This document shows, one piece after another, positions 1-11,834 of a stretch of 64,000 nt of DNA. Numbering within the stretch: the first letter of the stretch is position 1; each line of letters starts with the position of its first letter. Position numbers and translations under genes: made by a program. Source of the stretch: Nymphaea colorata (taxonomy: Eukaryota; Streptophyta; Magnoliopsida; Nymphaeales; Nymphaeaceae); NCBI RefSeq assembly GCF_008831285.2, contig NC_045146.1, positions 19,481,289-19,545,288 of the forward strand, written 5' to 3'. The notes below the pieces were generated by a model. That model did not search any database. It saw nothing but the letters and a program-made list of their open reading frames with translations, and had not been told where the DNA came from.

Positions 1-610
1 GCCTCTCTAAAATTTGACAAAAAAAAATATTTCTTTGTGATTTTTAGTAAGCGCACTAAGTGAAAATTTGATAAGCAGCTGAGCTGACAAACGAAGAACA
101 TTAGTTATATGTTTTCCCAACGTTATGATCTATCGCTAACAGTATTTTCATCATTTTACTCAGTTTTTTTTTTTATTTTCAAGAAAATTACTTTAATCCT
201 TTGATTAATAGGTTTAAGAAAAATGTGGCTCTTATTGAAAAAATTGTGAAAAGTACTAACTTTTTTTTGAAGGGTATAGAGGCAAAAGGTATGAACAAAG
301 AAAATAAATTATTCCCAAAAAAAGGAGGAAAAAGGTCATGCATGTATCTCTACCGGGCATTATTGTTGGATTTTCGATGTTGAACATTGGGACTCTAAAA
401 CAAACGGCCAAGGTCACGCAACTCGGTAACTGCACTAGAAAATGTGTGTAAAGCGAGCTTGACTGATGCAAGTGGGTTGCAATCTATAAACTGGAGATTC
501 CAATGCATAAGAGGTCAGGATGAATTTGGATCCAACAAATCTGATCCCATCTCTTGGATTTCTAGGATCTGCCCATGATGGGCGGGGTCCAAATCCACTT
601 GTTAAGTAAG
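1..610. other. Intergenic DNA, nothing recognised
   Basis: AT-rich sequence with short A and T runs. The open frames here are short, uninterpretable and show no family resemblance. I see no gene, RNA or repeat boundary. Confidence 0.6.
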
Positions 611-775
611 AAGTTGTTTGACAACAATAACAATATGTAATTATTTCACATATCTATCTCAAATAATAGGGAAAATTCATGGAACATTGTGTTACAATAT
701 CTGATGAATCTGTTTTAATATTTGGGATAGATACATGGAACAATAACATATTGTTTTTATTGTCAAACGACCCCT
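611..775. mobile_element. MITE with TGTTTGACAA-type inverted ends
   Basis: The left end reads GTTGTTTGACAACAATAACA and the right end, on the other strand, reads GGTCGTTTGACAATAAAAAC; both then continue into ATATGT. These are imperfect terminal inverted repeats of about 27 bp around 165 bp of non-coding DNA. The size and the GGTTGTTTG-type ends resemble Harbinger/Tourist-like MITEs. I could not fix a clean target duplication, so the ends are accurate to a few bases. Confidence 0.6.
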
Positions 776-995
776 ATGGTCATAGATAATGACACCTTTG
801 TTCTCAAAATGAGGGTTTCCATTCTGACTTCCAAGAGGATTGAAACTTAAGATACATTGAGGAGGCAGAACATCCTCTTTCTTTTTTTCTGCCCGTAGGG
901 TCCAAAGTTGCTTCGAAACCTGAGTGGGGAACAATATACCCATCGACTAGAGCGTTATGCATCTACTATTTGCATTTTAAAGGAGTAACACCTAT

Positions 996-1091
996 CCAAA
1001 TTAAACTAAAATTGAAGGGAATGAAAGAGACAATATATCCTACCCAAATTAAACTAAAATTGAAAAGAATGGAAGAGACAATATATCCTAG
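996..1091. repeat. Tandem repeat, 48-bp unit, two copies
   Basis: A unit starting CCAAATTAAACTAAAATTGA and ending near GACAATATATCCTA occurs twice at exactly 48-bp spacing, with a few substitutions. Frames through it stay open only because 48 is divisible by three; no coding origin is apparent. Confidence 0.8.
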
Positions 1092-2869
1092 TAGAGAGAA
1101 CTCTGGTTCTAAAATTTTAGTACCACTGCTTGATGAGCTTAATCGCCAAATCCGTTCATCCACTGGTTGCCCTGTCTTGATAAGAAGAGTCCTTGTGAGC
1201 TGCAGAAACTGAACCACAGGACGAAGGACCTTCCGCAGTTGTCTTCGCGTTGTTGATGTGAACATCGAGCTCATGCATGGTAGACAGTATGAGACTACTG
1301 TCTTAGAAGCTAAGTCGTATGCAATTTGGAACTTGAACCAGTATTATTTATTATTATATCGGGAAGATGCCAAATTAGCATCAGGCGTATTAACGTATTT
1401 TCCATACTTTCGTTTTGGAAAATAATTGGGAGCTAATTTAAATTAATTACAGTTCACAAAGATAAATTCTTCGACATTCAAATCAACTTATATTGCCTTA
1501 CTTGCCTATTAATACACAACAATATCGATCGCTAACATTAGAAAGAGTAACAGGATCATGTTCGGTTATATTTTTGTTTATGACCTCAGCGACTGTAAAA
1601 CTTTAAAACAGCCGTTTACCTCCTAGGCCGAATGTTTTTTATTTTTTATTTTTATTTTGTGTCATTAAAACCCGTCACAAAAAAACATTCCATTGCTAAA
1701 AACCATGACACAATAAGTGTCATTGACAAAGTCGGATGCTCTCCGAAATTGAACAAGTAAAGAGCAGGTGTGTTTGTTGTTCCACCTCACACTCACATAG
1801 CGTTAACGATAGAGCATCCACGACGGTTAAAACCGTCGTTATTTCCAGGAATTCTATTCCCCTTGTTTGATTGCGACGACCAAATGCCTGTCGTTAAAGG
1901 ACCGGTCGAACAGCGCCAAAGTTGCACGTCTTCATTTTTTGGTACCTGTTGCGATGCTTATTTCAGCCATTTTTAGGGTGTCATTTTAGCTGACTGAATT
2001 GGCAAATCTATTAAGTACAATGACAAAGAAATTTACAATGCTTGCTTATCAAATTGTTATAAAATACTTCTGATACTACATTAGTTAGCTTTTTCACCTC
2101 TAAATAATACTATGTAAAACTCAAAACTGTAAAAACATTTACAGTTTATATAGTAGATCGCTGTGCTACAACTGGTGGTCTCTCTTTTTGCAGTTCAATT
2201 ACAACCCCATCAACTTACAAATTCAAACAAACCATATAAAGTGAAAACAAACCAGTATGTACGCTATGAACGTTCAATTAATAAATAGTATTTAATTATT
2301 TTAAGAACTGTGACATCATTTAAACTTAAGATAAATTAATATCCAGACCATCAAATATTGATAGTATGTATAAAACCAAATCCAGGCACTAGCCATCGAT
2401 GACTAGTATTCACTATATATAGAAAAAGCAAATTTCCATCGACCAAAATAGCAGTATATATCATCAAATTAATAACAAGAAAATTACTGCATACAAGGAC
2501 GAATTACATTCCCCTATAAACACCGAACAATACTCTTCATCTAATTTATCATAGTAAGCGTCGAGGTACCTCTGCCAAGAAAACTACATTATCATTAGTT
2601 GAAGAACAAGATCGAGAGCAGTTGGCAACAAAAAATAATGATATTTGAATGGAATAGAAAAAGAAAAATGTTGCAAGCCAAAGCAACGGTAAAAAAGCAA
2701 TGGTTTTAGATAGAACCACCGGCAAAGGTGGTCAAATTAGAGCGACAAGATCAGAAAACAAAAAACGTTAGAAAACTGGCTGTTTTAAGGCGAAAACTAA
2801 AGGAAAAACAATGAGTTTAGTGTAGAGGAAAAAAAAAAAACTTCGAAGAGGTTGATGTCTCTTCTCCCC
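1092..2869. other. Intergenic DNA with short palindromes
   Basis: Mostly AT-rich. Around 1690-1960 it holds short inverted motifs: TGTGTCAT and ATGACACA near 1660-1715, a 20-bp hairpin at 1820-1839 (arms ACGACGGTT and AACCGTCGT), and further CGTCGTT-like words. Repeated subterminal words of this kind are seen in CACTA or Mutator-like non-autonomous elements, but I cannot define ends. No gene is seen. Confidence 0.4.
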
Positions 2870-3001
2870 TATCACTGGAGTCTACAGCGGTAGATTTAAG
2901 TTCGGCTGGGGAGAGGTCTGACCTTAAATCCATATATTTGAGACTCTAGGATCTCAGATCGCCACTAAAATGAGATCTGAGCTGAAACAAACACAACCTA
3001 A
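2870..3001. mobile_element. MITE copy, CCTTAAATC family (partial)
   Basis: Contains the internal words GGTCTGACCTTAAATCCAT and GAGATCTGAGCTGAAACAAA and ends with ACACAACCTAA. The same words recur at 3041-3204, 37023-37274 and 43371-43495. The left end is not clear, so this copy is probably truncated. Confidence 0.5.
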
Positions 3002-3040
3002 AAAAAGGAAAGAGAAAGAGAAGAAGAAGGATGAGTTTCC

Positions 3041-3204
3041 TTATGTTGCATTTAGATTCAAGGCCGCATAAAGATTTTAAATGCCATATATTAAAAACCA
3101 TGGATTTAAGGTCGGGCGGTCCAGTCTTAAATCCTTCGATCTAAGATCATAGGGATCTCAATCACCACAAATCTGAGATGTGAGGTGAAATAAATAGAAC
3201 CTAA
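3041..3204. mobile_element. MITE copy, CCTTAAATC family
   Basis: The left end is TTATGTTGCATTTAGATTC and the right end AAATAAATAGAACCTAA. Inside, on the minus strand, is CGACCTTAAATCCATGGTTT, nearly identical to the word at about 43437-43460. Left TTA and right TAA would fit the 3-bp target of Harbinger-like elements, but the copy is degraded. Confidence 0.5.
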
Positions 3205-4292
3205 ACGAAACCTCATGTCTCATCATAAGAGTATTTTGGACTCTGGAAAAATATCTTAAGTTTTATATTTACAATTTAGTCTTCATCATCTGATCCTTTT
3301 GTAATGAATATTCTAAGATGACCCATAAAAAATGATACATGAGGGCCCAATAACATATATAATCGTAGTTTTGGGAATTTGACCACGCTGAGATGATGAA
3401 TAAATATCGTTTTTTTAGTTGGAATGCACTTTCGGATCACCCAATCGCAACATAAGATATGCATTTGAAAGAGTTCTAGCTATTCCAACTTGTTATTTTC
3501 TAAGTAATAAATTTTTGTTACCTCCTCCAGAACCATCGTTACGTCAATCCTTAGCCGGAAGAAAAAAGAGATATCTATTAATTAGTTCGTTGATATAATG
3601 CATAGTCACAGAGGCGCAATCTTACTTAGTATAGGGAAAAACCAAGAACTCATAATTGAAGAAAACGAAGTCACACAATAAATAGTCTATAGAAACGTAT
3701 TGAAGTAAAATACACCTAGTTATTATATGTGATCTAATGATATGTTAGAATGGACATAGAGGAAGGGAAAAAATAGATGAAAAGAAAAGGGAATGAAGAG
3801 GAAAAAGAGATAAAATGAAGCAGAAGGAAATGATAGCACACATCTTTTCTTTCTGTCTCAGTCTTTCTAACTTTGGAGGCATTAGATTTTACATTTCCTT
3901 TTCCTTTCCTTATTTTCTTTTCCAACAAGTTTGTTTTGTTTTCATTCCTTTTTAATTAGTCAACTAAACACAAGAATGACCATCCTTTGTTCTGAAGAAC
4001 ATCTCTTTTGGCTAAATCAAGGATGTGAGATATGGATAAGGGTTCATGACTGCCTGGCATGCACTATCAGTATTATCAACTCCTTTTGGCAATTCTTTGT
4101 TCATTTTTCAAATTTATGGGTTTGAAAGGAAAAGATGTGATGTTATGTACCCTTATTTTCCAAAAATTGAAGTGATTTGATGCATCAAGGGATTTCGACA
4201 CATTGGCTTTGGCCGGCCGGTAAGCAGCCAGTTGTTGGTTCCAGAGATAATGGCCATCAACTCTATGTGTAAATCAGGGGAAGGGTACCACT
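3205..4292. other. Intergenic DNA, nothing recognised
   Basis: AT-rich and purine/pyrimidine-skewed in places (about 3760-3920). The 60-65 codon open frames on both strands are low-complexity and lack domain character. Confidence 0.55.
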
Positions 4293-4510
4293 CACTGCAA
4301 AAAAAGGACGGATTCACTAATGGGTGCACTGGATGTAGGTAATAATCCTATATAGCAACGTGCTATAGTGCGTTGGTGATGATTTCTATATCCACGCACA
4401 ACGATAGAATGTCGGGGATGGTTTTTACCGACATTTTCTTCACCAACGAGCGATGATGTTTTGCAAACATCTTCTAGCCGTCAGTGATTCCTCTGTTTTT
4501 TGTAGTAGTG
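4293..4510. mobile_element. CACTA-type non-autonomous element (218 bp)
   Basis: Begins CACTGCAAAAAAAGG and ends TTTTTTGTAGTAGTG, so both ends start with CACT read inwards followed by a CAAAAAA run, as in En/Spm (CACTA) elements. It is flanked by a 3-bp direct repeat, ACT at 4290-4292 and ACT at 4511-4513, which is the expected CACTA target length. The interior has no reading frame and contains words such as CACCAACGAGCGATG, with similar short words elsewhere inside it. It would need an autonomous partner to move. Confidence 0.8.
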
Positions 4511-7500
4511 ACTGTACTATTTAATATGTATTAGACGGTCTATTGGCACAAGAAGGAGAAACTTCAGCTCTCGACTGGAGGGTGTGATGAAATATTTCAT
4601 CCTACTTAGTAGAAGTGTGATGACTCTCGTTTTATAAAGTCATTTTCAATGATATTTTTTCGCATGTACAATTCCAAATTGTGCATCTGTTCATCTGATT
4701 TAATTTAAAGAACTGCCAAATTGTACTTTGTGATTTATGCGCACTAAGGCGATCCTTGTTAAAGCACATTATATTAGTGAAACTTTTATTAATGGAGCAA
4801 GGTGTATGTTCGACCCCCCGAACACGCATCCTTGTGAGTGCCACATCCCTGGAAGTGCCACATGTATTTATTGCTCTTGCCTGAAGATTAAGAGACATGT
4901 GAATGCCCAAACCTTAGCACAAATTCATTGTGTACAGGCTCCTGTGCATGTCAAGTACCTCCAAAAGTGGGCCGGGGTACACTTGGCCTTTTCTTAAAGG
5001 CTATGCACCGTGCATGGCGAACAAGCTCTCCAAGGCTGCATTTCAGAATAGGTGAGTTTCACATTTAATGCTGTTTCTGATTTCAGATTTAAAAAACTGT
5101 GAATATCAGATCAGAACCAGTTGGGATCTCAGATCCATAATTTTTTCAATGTAAAAAAGATTTGCGTCTGAAATTTGCCATTTGTTTAAACAGCGGAATG
5201 TCTCGTGCAATGCTGATCTCACAGCATCAATCTATTATTAGATTTGCAAATATAAAATAGATGACTAAAAATTGAAAATCTGTTGTTAAAAAAATAATCG
5301 GTACAGAAGCATTAGTGACAATTGGTGGTGCCGGAACAATTTATTTATAATAAAATAGGAATCCAATCTGATACAATTTCCTAATTTCATGTTTATTTCT
5401 CTTCCAGATTTGTTCTTTTCAACAGGACCCAGCTACAGCTAACAATCGAGAATCAAAGTCTTTCTTACAAGAACGAAGAAGTTTCAAAAGTTCCTTGCTA
5501 CGATAAAAGCCAAGCTCTAAACTTGGCAGGGTATTCCACCCCATGAGCCAGAAAGTTTTAGCCACGGGGCACTTGCATTGGTGACACAAATCTGGTGTCT
5601 GCATATAACTTTAGAATTATAGCAATGTAATTTTGATGGGTAGGTGTGGGCAGTGGCCTACCCCAGCCAACAAGTAACCCCGCTATTGACCCCATCCCTT
5701 CATAGCAAACATTTGATAGGAATTCTAAGAATCTGGCGTTATATGCAAGCAGATCAAATGTCAATCCGTTACAATCGAATATCGAACTCGAATTGAATCC
5801 AGGTATGAGGGGGGCTGAATTAAAGTTTCTAAATTTTGATAAAAATTAAAATATTATTTTTGATATAAGACAAATGAAATTTTTTTAAAACTTACGTGTA
5901 AATTAAAAAAAAAAATATTTTGAGGTGGGGCTAGGAGCCCCCATGCTCCGCCCCTTCCTAATTTGAACAATTGAGTCAAGATCTTTTCCAATTATACGCC
6001 AACTGGAAAGTTCAACATAAAAATCCAAGAAGATATATCTCATGAACAATTAGTCATAATCTAATGAAACAATCAGGCGTGGGTTTTGAGTCAACTGTCC
6101 AGCAATCACATGGGCCACCACTCATAAAGTTGGATTTAGCACTCCCACTTGTCGCCCAAAGATAACTCTAAACGTCGCCGTTACAAGTGTTGCGTGCAAG
6201 GAACAAATGTAGGCCCATGTGGTGGACAACTTCCCGCTGCCCCTTATGCTTCAATCATTCTATTCTCTTCCTCATTTTTTTTTTTTTTACCTGCACCAAC
6301 TTATCTTTTTATTTATCCATGTCAAAAGTTTTTTTCGTTTTTATTTTACCACGCTCAGTTGAGCAACTATCGCCAATGATAATTTTAATTTTGCCCATCC
6401 AATGGACCTTAGTAGACTGGTTTCGTTTCCTAATTAATAATAATAATTGAAAAGTCCAATGCGTCTTTAAAAAAAGAAAAAAAATAAATGACATTTTTCT
6501 ATAATGAAACCGCTTGTCTCTTTTGAGAAGTATTTCTCGATGCAATGCTGTTGGGAGATGGTCTCCCTATCATCAATAAAAGAGATTGCTTTCAAGAGGT
6601 ATTTCAAACTCTTCTTTCATGCTTGATTTTCACCGTTTAATCTCATTAGAATCCGTGACCAAAATTTAAAACTTTGTCGCTGAAAAACAATCACTGAGTT
6701 GGTATTAGACACGATTTATGATGCGGTGATGGTTTCTGGTGGTTTATTTTAGTTGATGAATTTATAAATTTTAATCACTTGGCGTATGATTTCATTGACT
6801 ATATATATATATTTTGACCATATTGAAATTCGATGCATTGATCGAGCGGCATGCCCTGAGAAGCCTGTGGATTTCTCCATCTAAACATGAACAAAGAAAC
6901 CTACAAATCATATATCTATAAATGCACCAAACCGTATGCTTTGCAAAGCCAGCGGATTTTCTCTATTTAAACTAAATGAAGATATATATATATATATATA
7001 TATTAAATGCTAGAAACTGACACTAGATCACCTGCATATTTGGAAAGAGAGCATTATCACCGTTGTTTTGTGCATTGCCATGAATTCCTCCACATGCGTG
7101 TGAAATCCTCAAATTATAGGACATCGGTCCCCACAATGCAAACCTTCTAGGTCAGATCTCGTTGGTAATCAGATTTGGGCAAGGACGCAAATAAACAAAA
7201 AAGGAAAAAAAGAAAAAATTATTGTTTTTTTCTGTCAAGTTTATTATGCATGCTATTAGTTAGATATATTTAAATAGTGGTCGGATGATTAAAATTGAAA
7301 AGTTCAATTCTAAAATGAAAAAAAAACACTATAAACTGTCACTGCACCTTAATTCATCACTAATGCCGATGTTGTGATTGTTTTTAGTAACAAAAAAATA
7401 AAAATTTGAGCGGTGTTCACAAATTTATACAAGTATACATATAGAAAATCTGTAGCAAATTGATGTGCATGTCAAATTTATGTCTAAAAGACGGCTATAA

Positions 7501-8257
7501 ATATCTTGTCCACATGAGTCCATATTTTGGCTAACCTACAAAAAGAATATCATTCGCACACATGCCCAAACATTAAAGATATATGAATGTATCGGATTTA
7601 AGTCTGCGCCAACTGCCATCTCAGGATCAGAACCAGATGTAAAATATGAATATGCAAGATAAATACTGATCATGAATGCCCATTGATTTCAGACACCAGT
7701 CAGATTCAGTAACAAGATCCTGTATTAATTTCAAATCCAAATACTAATTGGATCAACCGGGTTGAATTAAAACTGTATATCAGTATTTCTCTCTCTTTCT
7801 AGGTGCCATATTTCCTGTGTGCAGTGGGGAGAACAAATTAACTTTTCCAGTCAAAGTAAATAAGATGAAACGCTTTTCCATTCTAGAGAAAGCCTGCGTC
7901 TCTCTCTCTCGATATATATATATATATATATATATTTGTGTGTGTTAAATTATTCTATTAAATAATCCAATTACAACGCATAGATGGCTGGCCGTTTGAA
8001 TCAATTTCAAAAATCAAAGGTTCACAACTTTCAATAATTTCAACTCCACATTTTTTTTTTTAAATGAAAGAAACGGTCCTAAGTACATACAGAATCAAAT
8101 GGACAACTGTCTGCACCAACTTTTCGTTCACGGGAGAAGAGAGAGAAGATTCTGCCAAACTGTAACAATCAATCAATTTGATCATCACAAGCTAAATTTA
8201 CAAACTAAGTTTCCAAGGCACAAAATCAAATACACATGTAGATACAACCTCCATAGT
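4511..8257. other. Intergenic DNA with MITE remnants and microsatellites
   Basis: No gene recognised. It contains short TA tracts (about 6801-6812, 6982-7002, 7914-7935) and a degenerate insertion around 5800-5960 with AGGAGCCCCCATGCTCCGCC, a word typical of GGCGGAG-ended MITEs. Segments near 6660-6815 and 7240-7420 share words (TTTATGATGCGGTGATGG, CGGATGATTAAAATTG) with the microsatellite-bounded MITEs described below. The 3' end is the downstream flank of the DREPP gene. Confidence 0.45.
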
Positions 8258-8258
8258 T

Positions 8259-8287
8259 GAAGAAGAAGAAGAAGAAGAAGAAGAAGG
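8259..8287. repeat. (GAA)n microsatellite
   Basis: About nine consecutive GAA units, reading TTC in the sense of the minus-strand gene and lying about 250 bp past its stop codon. It is either in the 3' untranslated region or just beyond it. Confidence 0.9.
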
Positions 8288-8534
8288 GAGAGGACAGAGT
8301 ACTAAAGAGCACCCAGAAAAACAAAACCTTGAAAGAATGATAAATAAGTCTATATGAGATGGGTACGATATGAAGAACAAAGCCAGAAACTACAAAGTAA
8401 TAACATAATCACAGACAGAACAGAAGTATTTGCAGTTATCTTACAGAAGGCCATAAAGTTGAAGCCATCCTTTCCACGCCATAACGACAGAAACAAAGAG
8501 AGGGGTACCGTTTCAGCAAATCTTGCTTCTTCCC

Positions 8535-10278
8535 TCATGCCTTGGCCGCCTCCTCCGGCTGCTTCTCCACCACCGGAGCTGATTCGGCCGGCGTTTCCTC
8601 CTTCTTCTCCACCGCTATCTCTTCTTTCTTCTCCTCCTCAACCACCACAGTGGCGCCTTCTGATTCTGTAACTACGAGTTTTTCTGCCTCAACTGTGACT
8701 GCAGTTGCTGATTCTGATTCTGCAGGTGCGGGCGGAGGTGGGGTCTCTACTTCCACATCTTTGGCCGTTTCCTTTGGTTTTTCTTCAACGGGTATGATGA
8801 TAGACACCTTCTCGAAGACGTAGAAGACAGTGGTAGAGACAAGAACCGGTCCATACTTTGTTGAAGCCTCTGCTGCGTGCTTTGCTCCAGGGAATTCTGA
8901 TTCAGAAGATGTGGATCGTTTATTACTATTGTCATGACTCTAATACCTTCTTATTTATTGATAATCGATGTTTTGTATTTGATATCATGATGATGGGCAT
9001 GATATGACCATGGCAAATATTAACTTTGTAGGTTCAGAAAAAAAAATTGGTGTTTTGATCATGAGGATAACAATCAGACAGTGGATTAGGATGATGGTGG
9101 TCATCGTGAGGTCACTGATAGGGACTTAGAGTTGCTGTCATGTCTTTTAGAAGTCTGATGATCATGATAATGATGATGATGTTATAGGATGGCTCTTAAT
9201 GAAAAAGATGAAATCATGATGACCATGATATGTTGATGATGTAACTGATTGATTATCATTGAAAATATGAACCTAATACGACTTCAAACTTCGAAGTACA
9301 ATTTCTTCTCTCTCCTGTAATTACGTACTTGGTTTTGGCACCTCCATTGGCGGTATTGTAGCGAGAGTATAAATCAATATTGGTAATTTAAATAGGCGGT
9401 GATATATATATATATGAAGATACATACCAATCTTGGCTAACTCATCAAGGAACTTTTGAACTAACGCAGAGTGCTTCTTTAGCCCTGAAGATTTCCGCTC
9501 CTTCACAACTGTCTGCAAGATTTCACCGGGGTTAAATTCTTATGAGATTTGGAAAAGCAATTAAATGAAAAAAAGGAACAGATCAGGATCAAAGACGAAG
9601 AACAGACAACTAATTTTTTCTCACTACAGTCGAGGAAACATTCTCGGATTTTCAATTACCTTAATCTCAATTGCTGAAGCTTCATATATTTCGACGATCT
9701 TGGGAGTCAGCTCACCCTTCTTCTCTTCAAACTCCTTGTTGATTTCCTCCTATACCCACCACAGAAAAGAAACCAAATAGGTGAGAACATAGGAAAATTG
9801 AAATGAATAACAGATGCCTCTTTAGCTCCATAAGAATAGTTTAATTATGGTTTTGCTTACTCTCTTTTCCTACGCTCTGCGCCTTGTGATAACGCAATAT
9901 TTATTTTCTGATCAGTTTAGAATATTTAATTTTCTACATGGTCATATTAATATACTGAAACTCTTTATTGTGCAATCATACCCCTCAGAAACATCTGTCA
10001 TGTGCTTCTGTCTGTTCAGAAAAAGTACTATAGTAATCAATTTTTCATGCTAAGAGAAATATGAAGAGAGAGAGAGAGAGAGAGTTTATGGTAAACAGAA
10101 CAGGAAGAATCAAGAAAAGAGACTGAGGACCAACTGAAGAGGAAAAGAAGAGGAAGGAAAAGATCACCTTTAAGTCTTCAAAGGCCTTGTTTGCCTCAGC
10201 AGCACCCTTTTTCTTGCTGTTGGGCTTGTCAAAGAACTTCTTCATTGTGGGGAGGACCTTTTCCTTCCAGTAACTCAT
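8535..10278 (-). CDS. PCaP1-like: DREPP / plasma-membrane-associated cation-binding protein (PCaP1-like), 4 exons
   Basis: Four exons: 10278-10168, 9749-9660, 9512-9428 and 8896-8535. All three introns are GT-AG, and the 648 nt encode 215 residues plus TGA. The product matches the plant DREPP family (PCaP1), peripheral plasma-membrane proteins that bind Ca2+, phosphoinositides and calmodulin and affect microtubules and actin. Recognisable are the basic N-terminus (YWKEKVLP, then a KKFF/KKK stretch, residues 3-24), EEINKEFEEKK (38-48), the VKERKSSGLKKHSA block (about 70-83) and the EFPGAK core (about 96-101). The tail (about 135-215) is rich in Glu, Lys, Pro, Ala and Val, as in the family; Arabidopsis PCaP1 is about 225 aa. 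The start is secure: an in-frame TGA lies at 10296-10294. Oddity: residue 2 is Ser (AGT), whereas family members usually begin MGYW with an N-myristoylated Gly2. No signal peptide or membrane segment is seen. Family assignment is near certain; splice sites are inferred by eye. Confidence 0.93.
8897..9427 (-). other. Intron 3 of the DREPP gene, cryptically simple sequence
   Basis: A 531-bp GT-AG intron in phase 1 (it splits the Glu codon of EFPG). Its middle (about 8985-9250) is filled with scattered ATGATG, GATCATGA and TGATGATG words, a cryptically simple sequence rather than a clean microsatellite. A short (TA)n tract lies near 9403-9412. Confidence 0.75.
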
Positions 10279-10770
10279 CTTTCCTTTCTTTTCTCACCTC
10301 TTCAACCCCAAAATCAGAAATTGAGAAGAGCTTATGGGATTCTTTTTCCTGCGAAGGGAAACCAGACCAAAAGATCTAAAAAAGCAAAGGGAAAAATATA
10401 CATATGATATGAACAATCAGAATTTGATTGAAAGGTTACTGATGATAGAAGAAGAACAAACAATTTAAAGACCAAACACTTTTGTTCATCTCCAAAAATG
10501 GAATAACAAAAAAAAAAAAATCATAACAATATTCAGACCTCTAGAGAGAGAGAGAGAGAGAGAGCGAGATTTGAAGGAGAAGGCGTTGTCTGCCTCTGCT
10601 GTTAGCCAACTGTCTTTCAAGTCCTTGGGGGCAGATATTATAGAACGTGAAGCTTACTAAATAACCCTGATTCTCCCCAAAAACTACAGGAATGGCCATC
10701 CACATCCCTTGCTGGCACAAGCTGTTCATCTTTCTCCCAGCTAAGAGCAATTAGGTCCACCTTGACCATG
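10279..10770 (-). promoter_or_regulatory. Upstream/5' leader region of the DREPP gene with (CT)n tracts
   Basis: On the gene's sense strand this holds a (CT)n run of about 24 bp (minus strand of 10541-10564) and pyrimidine-rich leader sequence just before the ATG. CT-rich patches near the transcription start are common in plant core promoters and 5' leaders. No convincing TATA box could be picked, and I cannot tell whether a leader intron is present. A second (GA)n run lies in intron 1 at about 10065-10084. Confidence 0.4.
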
Positions 10771-11597
10771 TCCCTCGCCAAAAGACCAGAACGCCCCTGA
10801 CATAAGATTTTATTTTTTCTTCTACAAAAGTCTCTCTCTCATGACCTTGTCTAGGAAAAGCAGTTTCTTACTGAATATTTCCTTGTCATACTACAAGCAA
10901 AACTTCAGGATTGAAATGGTTAAGAAAATGAAAAAGTCTGGTTTCTACAGCGGCTCGATAATGCTAAAATGATCATCAGGTGCCTTAAAAGCACATTGGA
11001 ACCAATCTTTCTTGAATGAAATCATTTTCATTTGAATTGAATTCATATTAAGTTACATTGGATATAATCTAAAATGCAATTTAAAAGTTTCATGTTTTGC
11101 TTAGCGTAAGTGGGTTCTTGATAGATAATAGAATAGATGGTTCGAGATTCTTTGTTCAAACTAAGAAGAAAAATGCCTTACCATCCGAAGTTTGAATTCC
11201 AAGGGTTTTCAAGATTTCTTCCTTTCGTGTTATACACAGAAAGATGACAATTTTGACCCATCTCTATCTCCTCTTATATTAAATTTTTGTTCTTTGTAAT
11301 TTTGAATGCCTGTGCTCATGAAAGTTAGGGTTCAACATTTTCAACTGATGTTGTTTTCAGCAAACCCCGCCATCCGAATATGCTAATGGTGTGCAATAGT
11401 ATAATATAAATTAATGATCACAAAAATCGAATTCAATGTTATAAAAAGAATTAATTTGGTGGCTTAGATTTATTAACACATTAAATTCAATCTAAACATG
11501 ATTTTTTCACATTCAATATAATAGTTTCAGATATTCTCCATACATTTTGCAGGGTTGAATTCCAAGGAAACGTCCCAAATAACGTATTATGTCTCCA

Positions 11598-11601
<4 letters not shown>
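10771..11601. other. Intergenic DNA, nothing recognised
   Basis: AT-rich; no coding, RNA or repeat structure that I can support. Confidence 0.5.

Positions 11602-11674
<73 letters not shown>
11602..11674. repeat. Compound (TA)n(GA)n microsatellite
   Basis: A TA tract at 11602-11640 runs directly into a GA tract at 11641-11674. The GA part appears to be the terminus of the MITE at 11641-11834. Confidence 0.9.
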
Positions 11675-11676
<2 letters not shown>

Positions 11677-11834
11677 AGATGGTTGTTGGATGATAAAATA
11701 TTTAGAAATTATTGGTTAGCAACAACAGTTTATGGTGTTTTTTAATGACGATTTATGGTGCTTTTAATGAAAGACATTTAACATTTAACATCTGGCAACC
11801 TGGCAATTCAATTTTGTGCCTCTTTCTCTCTCTT
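11641..11834. mobile_element. Microsatellite-bounded MITE (Micron-like), copy 1
   Basis: It starts with GAGAGA next to a TA tract, followed by CAGATGGTTGTTGGATG. It ends ATTTAACATCTGGCAACCTG, then a short spacer and CTCTTTCTCTCTCTT. Read inwards on the other strand, that end is AAGAGAGAGAAAGAG followed by CCAGGTTGCCAGATG, matching the right terminus of the element at 36338-36551. Internal words such as CAGTTTATGGTGTTTTTTAA are also shared. It has no open frame. Unlike the 36-kb copy, the right side lacks a long TA tract. Confidence 0.55.

Noticed and set aside
1820-1839. Perfect 9-bp-arm hairpin as a transcription terminator
   Set aside because: Intrinsic terminators are not a feature of plant nuclear genes; more likely part of a decayed transposon.
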